The translations under genes were made by a program, and so were the position numbers. The notes under the pieces were generated by a model that made no database searches, was not told where the DNA came from, and saw only the letters and a program-made list of their open reading frames with translations. From contig NZ_CP139979.1 in NCBI RefSeq assembly GCF_034424525.1, forward strand, positions 372,001 through 436,000: DNA of 64,000 nucleotides. Reading direction: 5' to 3'. This DNA is from Sphingobium yanoikuyae (GTDB lineage: Bacteria > Pseudomonadota > Alphaproteobacteria > Sphingomonadales > Sphingomonadaceae). Shown in pieces: positions 43,451 through 53,298 of the stretch (positions are counted from its first letter, which is position 1; every line of letters starts with the position of its first letter).

Positions 43451-44146
43451 TCAATTCTCCTGCTGCTGGGTGCCGCCGCGTTCGCGTTCGGGCAGGGTCT
43501 GGCCCGTTGCGGCATAATAGACCATTTCCGCGACATTGGTCGCATGGTCGCCGATGCGTTCGATATTCTTGGCGATGAACAGCAGGTGCGCGCACTCGCT
43601 GATCGTCTTGGGATTTTCGACCATATAGGTCACCAGGGTGCGGAACACGCTGTCGTAGAAATCGTCGACCACCTGGTCGCGCTCCACCACCGCCAGCGCC
43701 AGTTCGGCGTCGCGCGCGGCGAAGGCGTTGAGCACGTCATGCACCATCTCGGCCGCGACCTGGCCCATCGAGGGCAGCAGCGACACCGGTTCCAGCTTAT
43801 GCTGGTTGGCGGCGATCAGCGGCACGCGCTTGGCGATATTCTTGGCATAGTCGCCGATCCGCTCGACCACGCTGACGATCTTGAGCGCGGCGATCACGTC
43901 GCGCAGGTCGTTGGCCATGGGCGCGCGCAGGGCGATGATCTGCACCACCAGCTTCTCGACTTCCGCTTCCAGCGCGTCGATGCGCTTGTCGTCGGCGACG
44001 ACTTCGGCGGCGAGACGCTGATCCTGGCGCTGGAGCGCCAGCATCGCATTCTCGATCGCCGCTTCGGCGCGACCGCCCATTTCGGCGATCAGGCCGCGCA
44101 GCCGGTCGATTTCCTCGTCAAATGCCTTGATCGTATGTTCAGCCAT
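43451..44146 (-). CDS. phoU: Phosphate signalling protein PhoU
   Basis: This is a 231-aa protein made of two three-helix PhoU repeats (AALKIVSVVERIGDYAKNIA; AHLLFIAKNIERIGDHATNV, with metal-binding acids). It represses PhoR signalling when phosphate is ample and adjusts the Pst transporter. It lies between pstB and phoB. Confidence 0.97.
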   Translation of the reverse strand: MAEHTIKAFDEEIDRLRGLIAEMGGRAEAAIENAMLALQRQDQRLAAEVVADDKRIDALEAEVEKLVVQIIALRAPMANDLRDVIAALKIVSVVERIGDYAKNIAKRVPLIAANQHKLEPVSLLPSMGQVAAEMVHDVLNAFAARDAELALAVVERDQVVDDFYDSVFRTLVTYMVENPKTISECAHLLFIAKNIERIGDHATNVAEMVYYAATGQTLPERERGGTQQQEN

Positions 44147-44254
44147 GTTTCTTCTCTCCGCAGGCACCGATCCTGCAGGGATCGATGCCGGAATCTCAAG
44201 TGGCGCGCTTTCTAAGCCGCCAGATGCAAGCATCTGGCTCGAAAGCGCGCGGGA

Positions 44255-45043
<789 letters not shown>

Positions 45044-45051
45044 GGGTGTGA

Positions 45052-46293
45052 TTACCACAGTTTTTCAAACTTGTTGCGCAGGTAGATGGCGAGGCCGTTC
45101 ATCGCGAGCAGGAAAGCCAGCAGGACGATGATCGCGGCCGAGGTCTTTTCGACGAAGCCCTTCGAGACTTCATCGGACCAGAGGAAGATCTGCACCGGCA
45201 GGACGGTGGCCGGATCGACGATGCCGCCGGGCGGCGTGGCGATGAAGGCACGCATGCCGATCATCAGCAGCGGCGCGGTTTCACCGAGCGCGCGGGCCAT
45301 GCCGATGATCGTGCCGGTCAGGATGCCGGGCAGGGCCAGCGGCAGCACATGCTGGAACACGACCTGGACCGGCGAGGCGCCAATGCCGAGCGCGGCGTCG
45401 CGGATGCTGGGCGGCACCGACTTGATCGCGTTGCGGCCGGCGATGACGATGACCGGCATGGTCATCAGCGCCAGGGTCATGCCGCCGACCAGCGCGGCCG
45501 AACGGGGCAGGTGCAGCAGATTGAGGAAGATCGACAGGCCGAGCAGGCCGAAGATGATCGAGGGCACGGCCGCCAGATTGTTGATCGACACTTCGATGAT
45601 GTCGGTCCACCAGCTCTTGCGGGCATATTCCTCCAGATAGAGCGCCGTAGCGACGCCGATCGGGAAGCTGAGCACCAGCGTCACCAACATGGTCAGCAGC
45701 GACCCTTTGAACGCGCCCCAGATGCCGACTTGGGTCGGATCGGTGCCGTCGCTGGCGGTCAGGAAGCCCCAGTTGATGCCGGTGGCGAGCAGGCCAGCCT
45801 GACGCAGGCGTGCGACCTGGGCCTCGGCCTCGGGCGAGCCCTTGCTCTTGGCGGCGAGGTCGATCGCGGTCGCGGCGGGCACGTCGATCGTCTCGGTGCG
45901 GGCGAGGATCTTGGGATCGGCCTTGATCGCGTCGCGGATGGCAATCCAGGCGCTGGGCGAGATCATCGCGTCGGCATCCTTGCCCAATGCCTTTTGCGCG
46001 ACGGCGCTGGTCACCATCGGCAGATTGGCGTTGGCCAGCGCTTCATCGGTGATGTTGGCCGGATCGAGCAGCAGCGGCGAGGCCGGGAAATCGACCTTGA
46101 GGGCGATTTCCGTGCGGGTGAAGCCGCGCATGCCGTTGCCGACCATGGTGAAGAGCAGGAAGGCAAGGAAGGCGGCGCTGAGCAGCACGGCGGCCATGCC
46201 GGCGGCCTTGAAGCGGCGCTCGGCGGCATAGCGCCGGGCGATCCGCTTGCGCATGGCGTCCGACTTCCAGTCGGTGGGGTTCTTGGCACTCAT
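45052..46293 (-). CDS. pstA: Phosphate ABC transporter permease PstA
   Basis: This is a 413-aa permease with a long N-terminal periplasmic insertion (about residues 55-200) of the DUF3333 type, followed by the usual six-helix core ([40 protein letters not shown], and the EAA-like loop [20 protein letters not shown]). It pairs with PstC. Confidence 0.95.
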   Translation of the reverse strand: MSAKNPTDWKSDAMRKRIARRYAAERRFKAAGMAAVLLSAAFLAFLLFTMVGNGMRGFTRTEIALKVDFPASPLLLDPANITDEALANANLPMVTSAVAQKALGKDADAMISPSAWIAIRDAIKADPKILARTETIDVPAATAIDLAAKSKGSPEAEAQVARLRQAGLLATGINWGFLTASDGTDPTQVGIWGAFKGSLLTMLVTLVLSFPIGVATALYLEEYARKSWWTDIIEVSINNLAAVPSIIFGLLGLSIFLNLLHLPRSAALVGGMTLALMTMPVIVIAGRNAIKSVPPSIRDAALGIGASPVQVVFQHVLPLALPGILTGTIIGMARALGETAPLLMIGMRAFIATPPGGIVDPATVLPVQIFLWSDEVSKGFVEKTSAAIIVLLAFLLAMNGLAIYLRNKFEKLW

Positions 46294-46304
46294 CGTTTCA
46301 TTCC

Positions 46305-46400
46305 CCGTTCGCCCTGAGCGAAGTCGAAGGGCAGGGCTGAGCGTAGCGAAGCCACTTCGCTTCGCTCAGTGATGGGCTTCGACAGGCTCAGCCCGAACGG
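46305..46400. repeat. REP-like dyad between pstC and pstA
   Basis: Both ends read CCGTTCG.(C/G)CTGAGC...GTCGAAG on opposite strands, and an inner dyad (GCGAAGCCACTTCGC) lies between. CTGAGC-GTCGAAG units of this kind are dispersed widely in sphingomonad genomes. Inside the operon it could stabilise the upstream transcript or lower pstAB expression relative to pstSC. Confidence 0.8.
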
Positions 46401-46417
46401 ATTTTGTATAGCCGGGC

Positions 46418-47812
46418 TCATTCGTAAGCCTCGCGATATTTCTTCACGACCCGCAGGGCCACGATGTTGAGCAGCAGGGTGACGATGAACAGCACCAGGC
46501 CGAGTGCGAAGGCGGCAAGCGTCTTGGCGCTGTCAAACTCCTGGTCGCCGGTCAGCAACTGGACGATCTGGGTCGTCACCGTGGTCACGCTGGCAAAGGG
46601 GTTGAGGGTGAGGTTGGCAGCCAGACCGGCGGCCATCACCACGATCATCGTCTCGCCGATGGCGCGGCTGACGGCGAGCAGCACGCCGCCGACGACGCCG
46701 GGCAGGGCGGCGGGGATCAGCACGCGGCTGATCGTCTCGCTGGTGGTGGCGCCCATCGCCAGGCTGCCGTCGCGCATCGACTGCGGCACGGCGGCGATGC
46801 TGTCATCGGCCATGGAGGAGACGAACGGGATGATCATCACGCCCATGACGAGGCCGGCGGCCAGCGCGCTTTCCGAAGAGGCGCCGTGGATGCCGATCAT
46901 CACCGCAAAATCGCGCAGGGCCGGCGCAATGGTGAGCGCGGCGAAATAGCCATAGACGACGGTGGGCACGCCCGCGAGCATCTCCAGCGTCGGCTTCATC
47001 CACTTGCGCACCGTGGGGCTGGCATATTGGGTGAGGTAGATGGCGCTCATCAGGCCGAGCGGGATGGCGACGATCATGGCGATGATCGCGCCGATGAAGA
47101 TCGTGCCCCAGAAGAGCGGCACCGCGCCGAACGCGTCCTCATTGCCATAACCCATGGCGGCCGACTGCGGGCTCCATTTGGTGCCGAACAGGAAGTCGAT
47201 CGGGTTCACCATGGAGAAGAAGCGGAAGCTTTCCCACAGGAGCGAGGCGACGATGCCGAGCGTGGTGATGATCGCGATCAGCGAGGCGATCAGCAGCGTT
47301 GCCATGACCAGTCGCTCGACCCGTGTGCGGGCACGGAAGTCCGGACGGACGCGGGTGAAGGCATAGGCGCCGCCGGCAAAGGCGAGCACCAGCGCCAGCA
47401 CCGCGCCGGCAATGCCATAATGGCTGAGCGCGGTGCGATAGGGTTCGACCAGCGCATTGGCGGCCGGGTTGAAGGCGCCGGCTTGCGCACCGGTGGCGAT
47501 CGCCCGTGCCTCGCCCAGGATGGCGGAGCGGGAGAAGCCGTCCATCGGCAGGCTCTGCGCCGCCGGGTCGGCTAGGACCGACTGGGTGACGAGGCCGGGC
47601 GAGACATTGGCCCATACCGCCAGGAAGATGCCGGCGGGGATCAGCGTCCACAGCGCGACATACCAGCCATGATAGCCGGGCAGGCTGTGTACCGCGTCGC
47701 GGCGGCCGCTGGCGCGCGCCACGCCGGCAAGGCGCAGCGCACGGGCGCGGGCACTGACCCAGGCGATCGCGCCCAGGCCCGCCAGCAGCAGGAGGATTGC
47801 AGGACCGGTCAT
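46418..47812 (-). CDS. pstC: Phosphate ABC transporter permease PstC
   Basis: This is a 464-aa permease, longer than E. coli PstC (about 320) because of an N-terminal extension with two extra TM helices and a periplasmic loop (about residues 1-150). The core shows GTIFIGAIIAMIVAIPLGLM, TLEMLAGVPTVVYGYFAALT and DGSLAMGATTSETISRVLIP. It follows pstS by 7 bp. Confidence 0.95.
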   Translation of the reverse strand: MTGPAILLLLAGLGAIAWVSARARALRLAGVARASGRRDAVHSLPGYHGWYVALWTLIPAGIFLAVWANVSPGLVTQSVLADPAAQSLPMDGFSRSAILGEARAIATGAQAGAFNPAANALVEPYRTALSHYGIAGAVLALVLAFAGGAYAFTRVRPDFRARTRVERLVMATLLIASLIAIITTLGIVASLLWESFRFFSMVNPIDFLFGTKWSPQSAAMGYGNEDAFGAVPLFWGTIFIGAIIAMIVAIPLGLMSAIYLTQYASPTVRKWMKPTLEMLAGVPTVVYGYFAALTIAPALRDFAVMIGIHGASSESALAAGLVMGVMIIPFVSSMADDSIAAVPQSMRDGSLAMGATTSETISRVLIPAALPGVVGGVLLAVSRAIGETMIVVMAAGLAANLTLNPFASVTTVTTQIVQLLTGDQEFDSAKTLAAFALGLVLFIVTLLLNIVALRVVKKYREAYE

Positions 47813-47819
47813 GATGCCC

Positions 47820-48875
47820 TTACTTCAGCTGCGAACCGTCGAGGACGCTGAGCGACTTGACGATTTCCGCGCTCTTCTTGCGCACGTCTTCCGGCGCCGC
47901 GACCATGCCGCGCTTGGTCAGCGCACCGTCGGGGTTCCAGTTGGCGGCGAAGGTGTCGAGGAAGCCCTGCAGGCCACGGATCGCCTGCATATGCGCCTTC
48001 TTCACATAGATGTAGAGCGGGCGGGCGCCGGGATATTGGCCGGTCGAGACGGTCTCGTAGCTGGCTTCGATGCCGTTGATCGGCACGTCCTTCAGCGTGT
48101 CCTTATTCTCTTCCAGGAAGCTGTAGCCGAAGACGCCGACGGCGTTGGGGTTGGCACCCAGCTTCTGGACGATCAGATTGTCATTCTCGCCCGAGTCCAC
48201 ATATTTGCCATCCTCGCGCACGCGGGTGCAGGTGGCCTTGAACTCGTCCTCGCTCTTCTTCTTGAGTTCTTCCATCGCCGGGTCGGTCTCGCAACCCTTG
48301 GTCAGGATCAGTTCGGCAAGCGAGTCGCGGGTACCGCTGGTCGAGGGCGGGCCGAAGACGGAGATGGCGATGGCGGGCAGGCTGGGGTCGACATCCTTCC
48401 AGGTCTGGGCCTTGTTCGGGCCCTTGCCATAGGGATTGGCGGCCAGCGCCTCATAGACGATCTTGGGGGTGAGCTTGAGGCCGGGGCCCTGCTTGCTCTC
48501 GGCGAAGGCGAGACCGTCGACGCCGACCTGGATCTCGATGATGTCCTTCACGCCATTGCTCTGGCACTGATCGAACTCGGCCTTCTTCATGCGGCGCGAG
48601 GCGTCGGCAATGTCGGGATGCTGGGCGCCGACGCCGGCGCAGAACAGCTTCATGCCGCCGCCGGTGCCGGTCGATTCGATGATCGGCGACTTCATGCCGG
48701 GATTGCCCTGCACGAACAGTTCGGCGACCGCAGTGGCGAAGGGATAGACGGTGGAGGAACCGACCGCGCGGATCTGGTCACGGGTCGCACCAGCGCCGCC
48801 GCCCGACTGGTCGCCGCAGCCGGCAAGCGAAAGAGCGGCCACAGCGGTCGCGGCGAAAAGGGCGAATTGCTTCAC
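47820..48875 (-). CDS. pstS: Phosphate-binding protein PstS (lipoprotein)
   Basis: This is a 351-aa periplasmic solute-binding protein with a lipobox (LSLAGCGDQ), so it is probably membrane-tethered. Phosphate-site segments are VGSSTVYPFA, STGTGGGMKLFC and PPSTSGTRDSLAEL. The GTG at 48875 has GGAGG 7 bases upstream. It is the first gene downstream of the Pho box. Confidence 0.96.
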   Translation of the reverse strand: MKQFALFAATAVAALSLAGCGDQSGGGAGATRDQIRAVGSSTVYPFATAVAELFVQGNPGMKSPIIESTGTGGGMKLFCAGVGAQHPDIADASRRMKKAEFDQCQSNGVKDIIEIQVGVDGLAFAESKQGPGLKLTPKIVYEALAANPYGKGPNKAQTWKDVDPSLPAIAISVFGPPSTSGTRDSLAELILTKGCETDPAMEELKKKSEDEFKATCTRVREDGKYVDSGENDNLIVQKLGANPNAVGVFGYSFLEENKDTLKDVPINGIEASYETVSTGQYPGARPLYIYVKKAHMQAIRGLQGFLDTFAANWNPDGALTKRGMVAAPEDVRKKSAEIVKSLSVLDGSQLK

Positions 48876-48954
48876 GGAAACCTCCAACTAACAGGCCGCG
48901 ATTCGCAATGTCGCGCCCCTCAGGGAGGCGCCTAGCCGCGGACCATCGCGCCTT

Positions 48955-48983
48955 TGTGACAGTCAGATTGCATTTTCATGACA
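48955..48983 (-). promoter_or_regulatory. Pho box upstream of pstS
   Basis: On the - strand three 7-mers repeat every 11 bp: TGTCATG, TGCAATC and TGTCACA, separated by AAAA and TGAC. This is the direct-repeat pattern bound by PhoB. The site lies 80 bp before the pstS start and after the phoR stop, so it should drive pstSCAB-phoU-phoB under phosphate limitation, with phoR upstream of it. Confidence 0.8.
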
Positions 48984-49018
48984 TAGGGGCCGGATCGCGT
49001 CTTCGGCGTGAAATTTTC

Positions 49019-50299
49019 TTACGCCCTGGTCTTGGTCGCCGTGTCGTCGGCCGGGGCGCCGGGCAGCAAGATGCTGACATTGGTGCCTTTTCCAAGGACG
49101 CTGGAAATATCCAGCCGGCCACGATGCCGTTCGACAATATGTTTGACGATGGCCAGGCCCAGGCCGGTGCCGCCCATCGCCCGGCTGCGCCCCGAATCGA
49201 CGCGATAGAATCGTTCGGTCAGGCGAGGGAGGTGATCGGGGCCGATGCCTTCGCCTTCGTCCGCCACGGAAAGGCGCACCATGCCGCTGGGCCCTTCGCC
49301 CAGGGTGACATGGATCGGCGTGCCGGGGCGGCCATATTTGACCGAATTGCCGACCAGATTGTGGATGAGTTGCGACAATTGGGCGCGGTCGCCCTGGATA
49401 GCGGGCAGGCCGGGGGTGATCTCCATCTCCACCTCACGGCCGCGATCGCCATTGCTGGTGCGGAACACGCCGACCACTTCGGCGGTCAGTTCCGACAGGT
49501 CGACGGCGGCTTCGGGCAGGCGATATTTCTCCGCCTCGATCCGGCTCAATGAGATGAGATCGTCGATCAGCCGCTGCATCCGGCGCGCTTCGCCGTCCAT
49601 GATCTTGAGGAAGCGCTTGCGGGTTTCGACATCCTTGCCCAGTTCTGGGTCGGCCAGCGTCTCGATGAAGCCCAATATGCCGGCCAGCGGGGTGCGCAGT
49701 TCATGGCTGGCATTGGCGACGAAATCGACGCGCATCCGCTCGGCCGCATAGGTGCCGCTATGGTCGACCAGATGGACGAGGCGCCGCATGTCGCCGACTG
49801 CGCCCACCGAGGCGATGCGCATCTGCCAGCGCTGTTCGCGGGTGCCCAGGCCCACCAGTTCGATCATCACCGGTTCGGCGAGTGGGGCAATGCTGGCCAG
49901 CCGCTCGGCGGCGGCGGGGTGGCGGATCGCGATGCGCGCATCCTCCCCCTCTATATGGCTGCCGAGCAGGCGTTTGGCGGCCTGGTTGGCATGGACGATC
50001 CGGCCCCGTTCGACCAGCATCAGCGGATCGGAAATGGCTTCCAGCAGGCCGGGAAAATCGGGATGGGCGAACAGGTCGGGCGCATCGAGCGCGATCGTCG
50101 GCACGTCGCGGCCGACCGGCACGCCTTCGGCCGTGATGACCAGCACGATCAGGCCGGCGAGTACCGGCAGCGCGATGGCGAGCGGTGATCCGCCGAGAAT
50201 CAGTGCGCCACCAGTGCCGAGTAGAAGCACGGCCAGCGAGGCTGTAATCTGAGAAATTGTCAGTCGATTCATGGTTACCGTGCTGGATTTTGCGCGCAT
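49019..50299 (-). CDS. phoR: Phosphate sensor kinase PhoR
   Basis: This is a 426-aa histidine kinase. Two N-terminal hydrophobic helices are followed by a PAS-like part (LEAISDPLMLVERGRIVHAN), the H-box FVANASHELRTPLAGILGFI, the N-box LIHNLVGNSVKYGR and G-boxes VADEGEGIGPDHLPRL and GGTGLGLAIVKHIVERH. It phosphorylates PhoB. The start at 50299 is uncertain; ATG 50272 is equally possible. It abuts the divergent Tat-protein gene. Confidence 0.94.
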   Translation of the reverse strand: MRAKSSTVTMNRLTISQITASLAVLLLGTGGALILGGSPLAIALPVLAGLIVLVITAEGVPVGRDVPTIALDAPDLFAHPDFPGLLEAISDPLMLVERGRIVHANQAAKRLLGSHIEGEDARIAIRHPAAAERLASIAPLAEPVMIELVGLGTREQRWQMRIASVGAVGDMRRLVHLVDHSGTYAAERMRVDFVANASHELRTPLAGILGFIETLADPELGKDVETRKRFLKIMDGEARRMQRLIDDLISLSRIEAEKYRLPEAAVDLSELTAEVVGVFRTSNGDRGREVEMEITPGLPAIQGDRAQLSQLIHNLVGNSVKYGRPGTPIHVTLGEGPSGMVRLSVADEGEGIGPDHLPRLTERFYRVDSGRSRAMGGTGLGLAIVKHIVERHRGRLDISSVLGKGTNVSILLPGAPADDTATKTRA

Positions 50300-50371
50300 T
50301 TGCTGCGATGGCTACAGAGAATAGCGCCCAATATTTACGCTTTGGCAAGCGCGATAGCGGAACATTGTGAC

Positions 50372-50812
50372 ATGAGCGAGCCCATCCCCGGACCGGAAAG
50401 CGTGGAGCCTGAAAAGGCGACGAACCAAGCCGTAGCGCCCGATCTGGCCGTCCCTTCGCGGCGCCAGTTGCTGATGGGCGGCGCGGTTGCGGCATCGGCG
50501 ATCGTGTCGATCCGCCCGGCGCTGGCCAATACGGCGGCGTCTGTTCTCAACTGCACCATCCCCGTGCCTGATCCGTCGCGGTCGGGCAATTATATCGCGC
50601 CCAATGGCCAGATGGTGCCGGCGGGAACGCCGGGCGCCTATCCGGCGACGGGGCGCACCTATACCGGCGAGCAGGTCAAGCAGGCGCTGCGCGGCCGGCC
50701 GCTGCCGGGCACCAGCTATGAACAGAACCAGGCCTATCTGAATTATATCCGTCGGTTGCAGTCGGGACAGAGCGGCTTCACCTGTTTCGCATCGCTGCAA
50801 ATGCCACGCTAA
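50372..50812 (+). CDS. Tat-exported protein near the HPr-rel-A cluster
   Basis: This is a 146-aa protein with a twin-arginine signal at about residues 28-52 (SRRQLLMGGAVAASAIVSI, cleavage near RPALA). The mature part of about 90 residues is Gly/Pro/Tyr-rich (YIAPNGQMVPAGTPGAYPA) and has two Cys. ATG 50372 is used. It is separated from the HPr-rel-A genes by a glycosyltransferase gene on the same strand. It could be the exported substrate of that system, but this is inference from position. Confidence 0.65.
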   Translation: MSEPIPGPESVEPEKATNQAVAPDLAVPSRRQLLMGGAVAASAIVSIRPALANTAASVLNCTIPVPDPSRSGNYIAPNGQMVPAGTPGAYPATGRTYTGEQVKQALRGRPLPGTSYEQNQAYLNYIRRLQSGQSGFTCFASLQMPR

Positions 50813-50909
50813 GCCCTAAAGCCGGGTTGAACTGAAAGAACCGATTACGGGTCGCCCGCGTTGACGGCGTCGAAGCATCGACATTTCCGTCGAGCGCAAG
50901 GGCGACACC

Positions 50910-52088
50910 ATGTTCCATGCACGCCAGGTGGCGGCACATTCTCCATTCGCGGTCGTCTATCTCTATCGCCCCGGTGACGGGGGGCTTGACCGGGTCGCGA
51001 TCCAGCTTGCCAATCATCTCCATCGGCGCGGCCTGCGGGTCGAATTATGGCTGGCGCATCTGGACGGGCCGCTGGCCGGGATGATCGACCCTGCGCTGAC
51101 GGTTCGCCGTGTCTGTGCGCCGCGCTGGGTCCGGCGGCTGTCGATGATCGCCCAATTCCTGCCGCTGGCGGCGATGGTGCGGCGCCATCGGCCCGATGTC
51201 GTCTATTCGGCTGGTAACCAGAGCAACATGCTGGTCGCCGCCGCGACGTTGGGCACGCAGACCCGCGCGGTCGGCCGCATTTCCAACCCGATCGTCCGGC
51301 CGGGACAGCAGGGCCTGTCCGCCTGGGCGCGCAAGACCCGGTTTCGCGCGATTGCCAGGGCCTGCAGCATGACCATCGTCATGGGCGAGACCGACCGGCA
51401 ATTGCTGGCCGAGGAAGGGCCGTTGGGCGGTCGCGACGTGCGGCTGATGCCGCGCCCCACCGTCACCCGGCTGATGGAACAGGCCTGCAACGATCGCGGC
51501 ACCGCCTGTTGCCCGCAGCGCCCGGCGCAATTGCTGATGGTCGGGCGGCTGGCGCCGCAGAAGGACCAGGCGACCGCGCTGGCCGCGCTGGCGCAATTGC
51601 GGGGCCGCGACTGGCGGCTGCGCATCGTCGGGCAGGGACCGCTGCGCGCCCAGTTGGAGGCGCAATGCACGCGGTTGGGCCTGTCGGACCGGGTCGAGTT
51701 TCTGGGCTTCGTCGATTGTCCGCACCGCATGGCCAGCCTGTTTGCCGAAGCGGACCTGCTGTTGCAGCCGTCCTGCTGGGAAGGGCTGGCCGGCACGATG
51801 ATCGAGGCGCTGGGCTGTGGCGCGGGCGTGGTGGCGACCGATTGCACCCGCAATATCCATCCGCTGCTGGCCGCCGCCGGCCAGCATCCGCCGGTGCCGG
51901 TCGGCCATGTCGATGGCTTTGCCCGTGCGATCGAATGGGCGCTGGCCCATCCTGCGCCGCCCGAGCAACTGGCGCAGGCGGTGCGCGAACATGGGCTGGA
52001 CCGGGCGCTCGACACCTATATGCGCGCGCTGATGACGGTCGGCGCGCGGGAGCTTCCGGTCGGCGTTGCGCTGCAGGCCTTTCCCTGA
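50910..52088 (+). CDS. Family 4 glycosyltransferase
   Basis: This is a 392-aa GT-B enzyme. The N-terminal acceptor domain begins GDGGLDRVAIQLANHLHRRG. The donor domain shows LLMVGRLAPQKDQATALAAL, RLRIVGQGPLRAQLEAQC and the EX7E-like segment LLQPSCWEGLAGTMIEALGC. It transfers a sugar from a nucleotide donor to an unknown acceptor. It stands between the Tat-exported protein and the PqqD-like gene on the same strand. Confidence 0.9.
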   Translation: MFHARQVAAHSPFAVVYLYRPGDGGLDRVAIQLANHLHRRGLRVELWLAHLDGPLAGMIDPALTVRRVCAPRWVRRLSMIAQFLPLAAMVRRHRPDVVYSAGNQSNMLVAAATLGTQTRAVGRISNPIVRPGQQGLSAWARKTRFRAIARACSMTIVMGETDRQLLAEEGPLGGRDVRLMPRPTVTRLMEQACNDRGTACCPQRPAQLLMVGRLAPQKDQATALAALAQLRGRDWRLRIVGQGPLRAQLEAQCTRLGLSDRVEFLGFVDCPHRMASLFAEADLLLQPSCWEGLAGTMIEALGCGAGVVATDCTRNIHPLLAAAGQHPPVPVGHVDGFARAIEWALAHPAPPEQLAQAVREHGLDRALDTYMRALMTVGARELPVGVALQAFP

Positions 52089-52153
52089 TGCGTTAGGCAC
52101 TTGGCTACCCTTTTGGCTTTAGGGCAAGAGGGAGCCATGGAGGTGCCGGACGC

Positions 52154-52438
52154 GTGGTCAGGGAAGAAGTTTATCGTCGAGAAGGGGCGGAGGCGATCAT
52201 CGTCCGGCCGCTGGATGATATCGTCCTGCTCTATCATCGCCCGTCGGGCCAGACCCATATGGTGATCAGCCCGGTGCCCGAGATATTGGACGCCATGGCC
52301 GACGGCCTGCCGGCGAGCGCGGCGATGCTGCGCGATCGGCTGGCCCTGCTCTATGATCTGGGCGAGGGCGATGTGGTGGGCGAGATCGGCCAGCATCTCG
52401 CCTATCTCGACCGGATCGGGCTGGTGCGCCCGGCATGA
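52154..52438 (+). CDS. HPr-rel-A system PqqD-family protein
   Basis: This is a 94-aa winged-helix peptide chaperone-like protein (VREEVYRREGAEAIIVRPLD, HMVISPVPEILDAMADG). PqqD relatives bind leader peptides of modified peptides. It overlaps the kinase gene by 4 bp. The three genes match the HPr-rel-A set described only from comparative genomics; no product is known. Confidence 0.8.
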   Translation: MVREEVYRREGAEAIIVRPLDDIVLLYHRPSGQTHMVISPVPEILDAMADGLPASAAMLRDRLALLYDLGEGDVVGEIGQHLAYLDRIGLVRPA

Positions 52439-53298
52439 GGCACAGCCTGACCCTGCGCATCGGCCCGGCGACCTTCCGCATCGGTTCCGCCTGGGCCCAG
52501 CCGATCGACCAGTTGAAGCGCCTCTATGCCGATTATCCCGATGTCGAGGGAGCCATCGCCGATTTCACCGTGCGCTTGCAGCCGACCAGCGCGATCCGGC
52601 GCTGGGTGCGACCGTCCATCTTCATCACCGGCGACCATGGCCTGGCCGATGCCGCGCCGATGAGCCTGGCCCACGGGCTGCTGGCGGCGGAAATGGGGAT
52701 GAATCTGCAGATGGCGCTGGGCTGGCGCCGACATCTGCTGCTCCACGCGTCGAGTGTCGAGAAGGACGGGCGGGTGCTGGTGATGACCGGCGAGTCCGGA
52801 TCGGGCAAATCGACGCTGGCGGCGCAGCTGAGCGAGCGTGGCTGGCGGCTGATGGGCGACGAGTTTGCGCTGCTCGATCTCGACAGCGGGGCGATCCTGC
52901 CCTTTCCCCGGCTGGTGTCGCTCAAGAACAAGGCGATCGACGTGATCGCGGGCGAGGTGCCGGGTGCGCGCATGGGGTCGCTGCTGGGCGCGACGGCCAA
53001 GGGCGATATCCGCCATATGGTGCCGCGCGCCGACGCGGTGGCGCGGATGGGCGAGGGCGGGATGCCGGCGCTGCTGCTGTTCCCGCGCTTTGGCTCAGGG
53101 CCGGCGGAACGGCCGGTAGGGCAGGGGGAGGTGTTCATGCGGCTGACCCAGGCATCGACCAATTATGTCGCGCTGGGCGAGCCGGGCTTTGCCGCGCTAA
53201 CGCGCTTCGTGGCGCAGGTGCCGGCGCGGGCGATCGACTTCCCCTCGGGCGAGGCGGCGATCGCCCTGGTCGATCGGCTGTGGAGCGAGATCGCATGA
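52435..53298 (+). CDS. HprK-related kinase A
   Basis: This is a 287-aa P-loop kinase related to HPr kinase/phosphorylase: Walker A VMTGESGSGKSTLAAQL, preceded by HLLLHASSVEKDG (the usual HprK strand) and followed by RLMGDEFALLDLDSGAI. It is coupled to the PqqD-like and nucleotidyltransferase genes by overlaps at both ends. The phosphate acceptor is unknown. Confidence 0.88.
   Translation: MRHSLTLRIGPATFRIGSAWAQPIDQLKRLYADYPDVEGAIADFTVRLQPTSAIRRWVRPSIFITGDHGLADAAPMSLAHGLLAAEMGMNLQMALGWRRHLLLHASSVEKDGRVLVMTGESGSGKSTLAAQLSERGWRLMGDEFALLDLDSGAILPFPRLVSLKNKAIDVIAGEVPGARMGSLLGATAKGDIRHMVPRADAVARMGEGGMPALLLFPRFGSGPAERPVGQGEVFMRLTQASTNYVALGEPGFAALTRFVAQVPARAIDFPSGEAAIALVDRLWSEIA

Noticed and set aside
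52353..53294. Extended frame before the nucleotidyltransferase
   Set aside because: It overlaps the PqqD-like and kinase genes; the fold begins after 53295.
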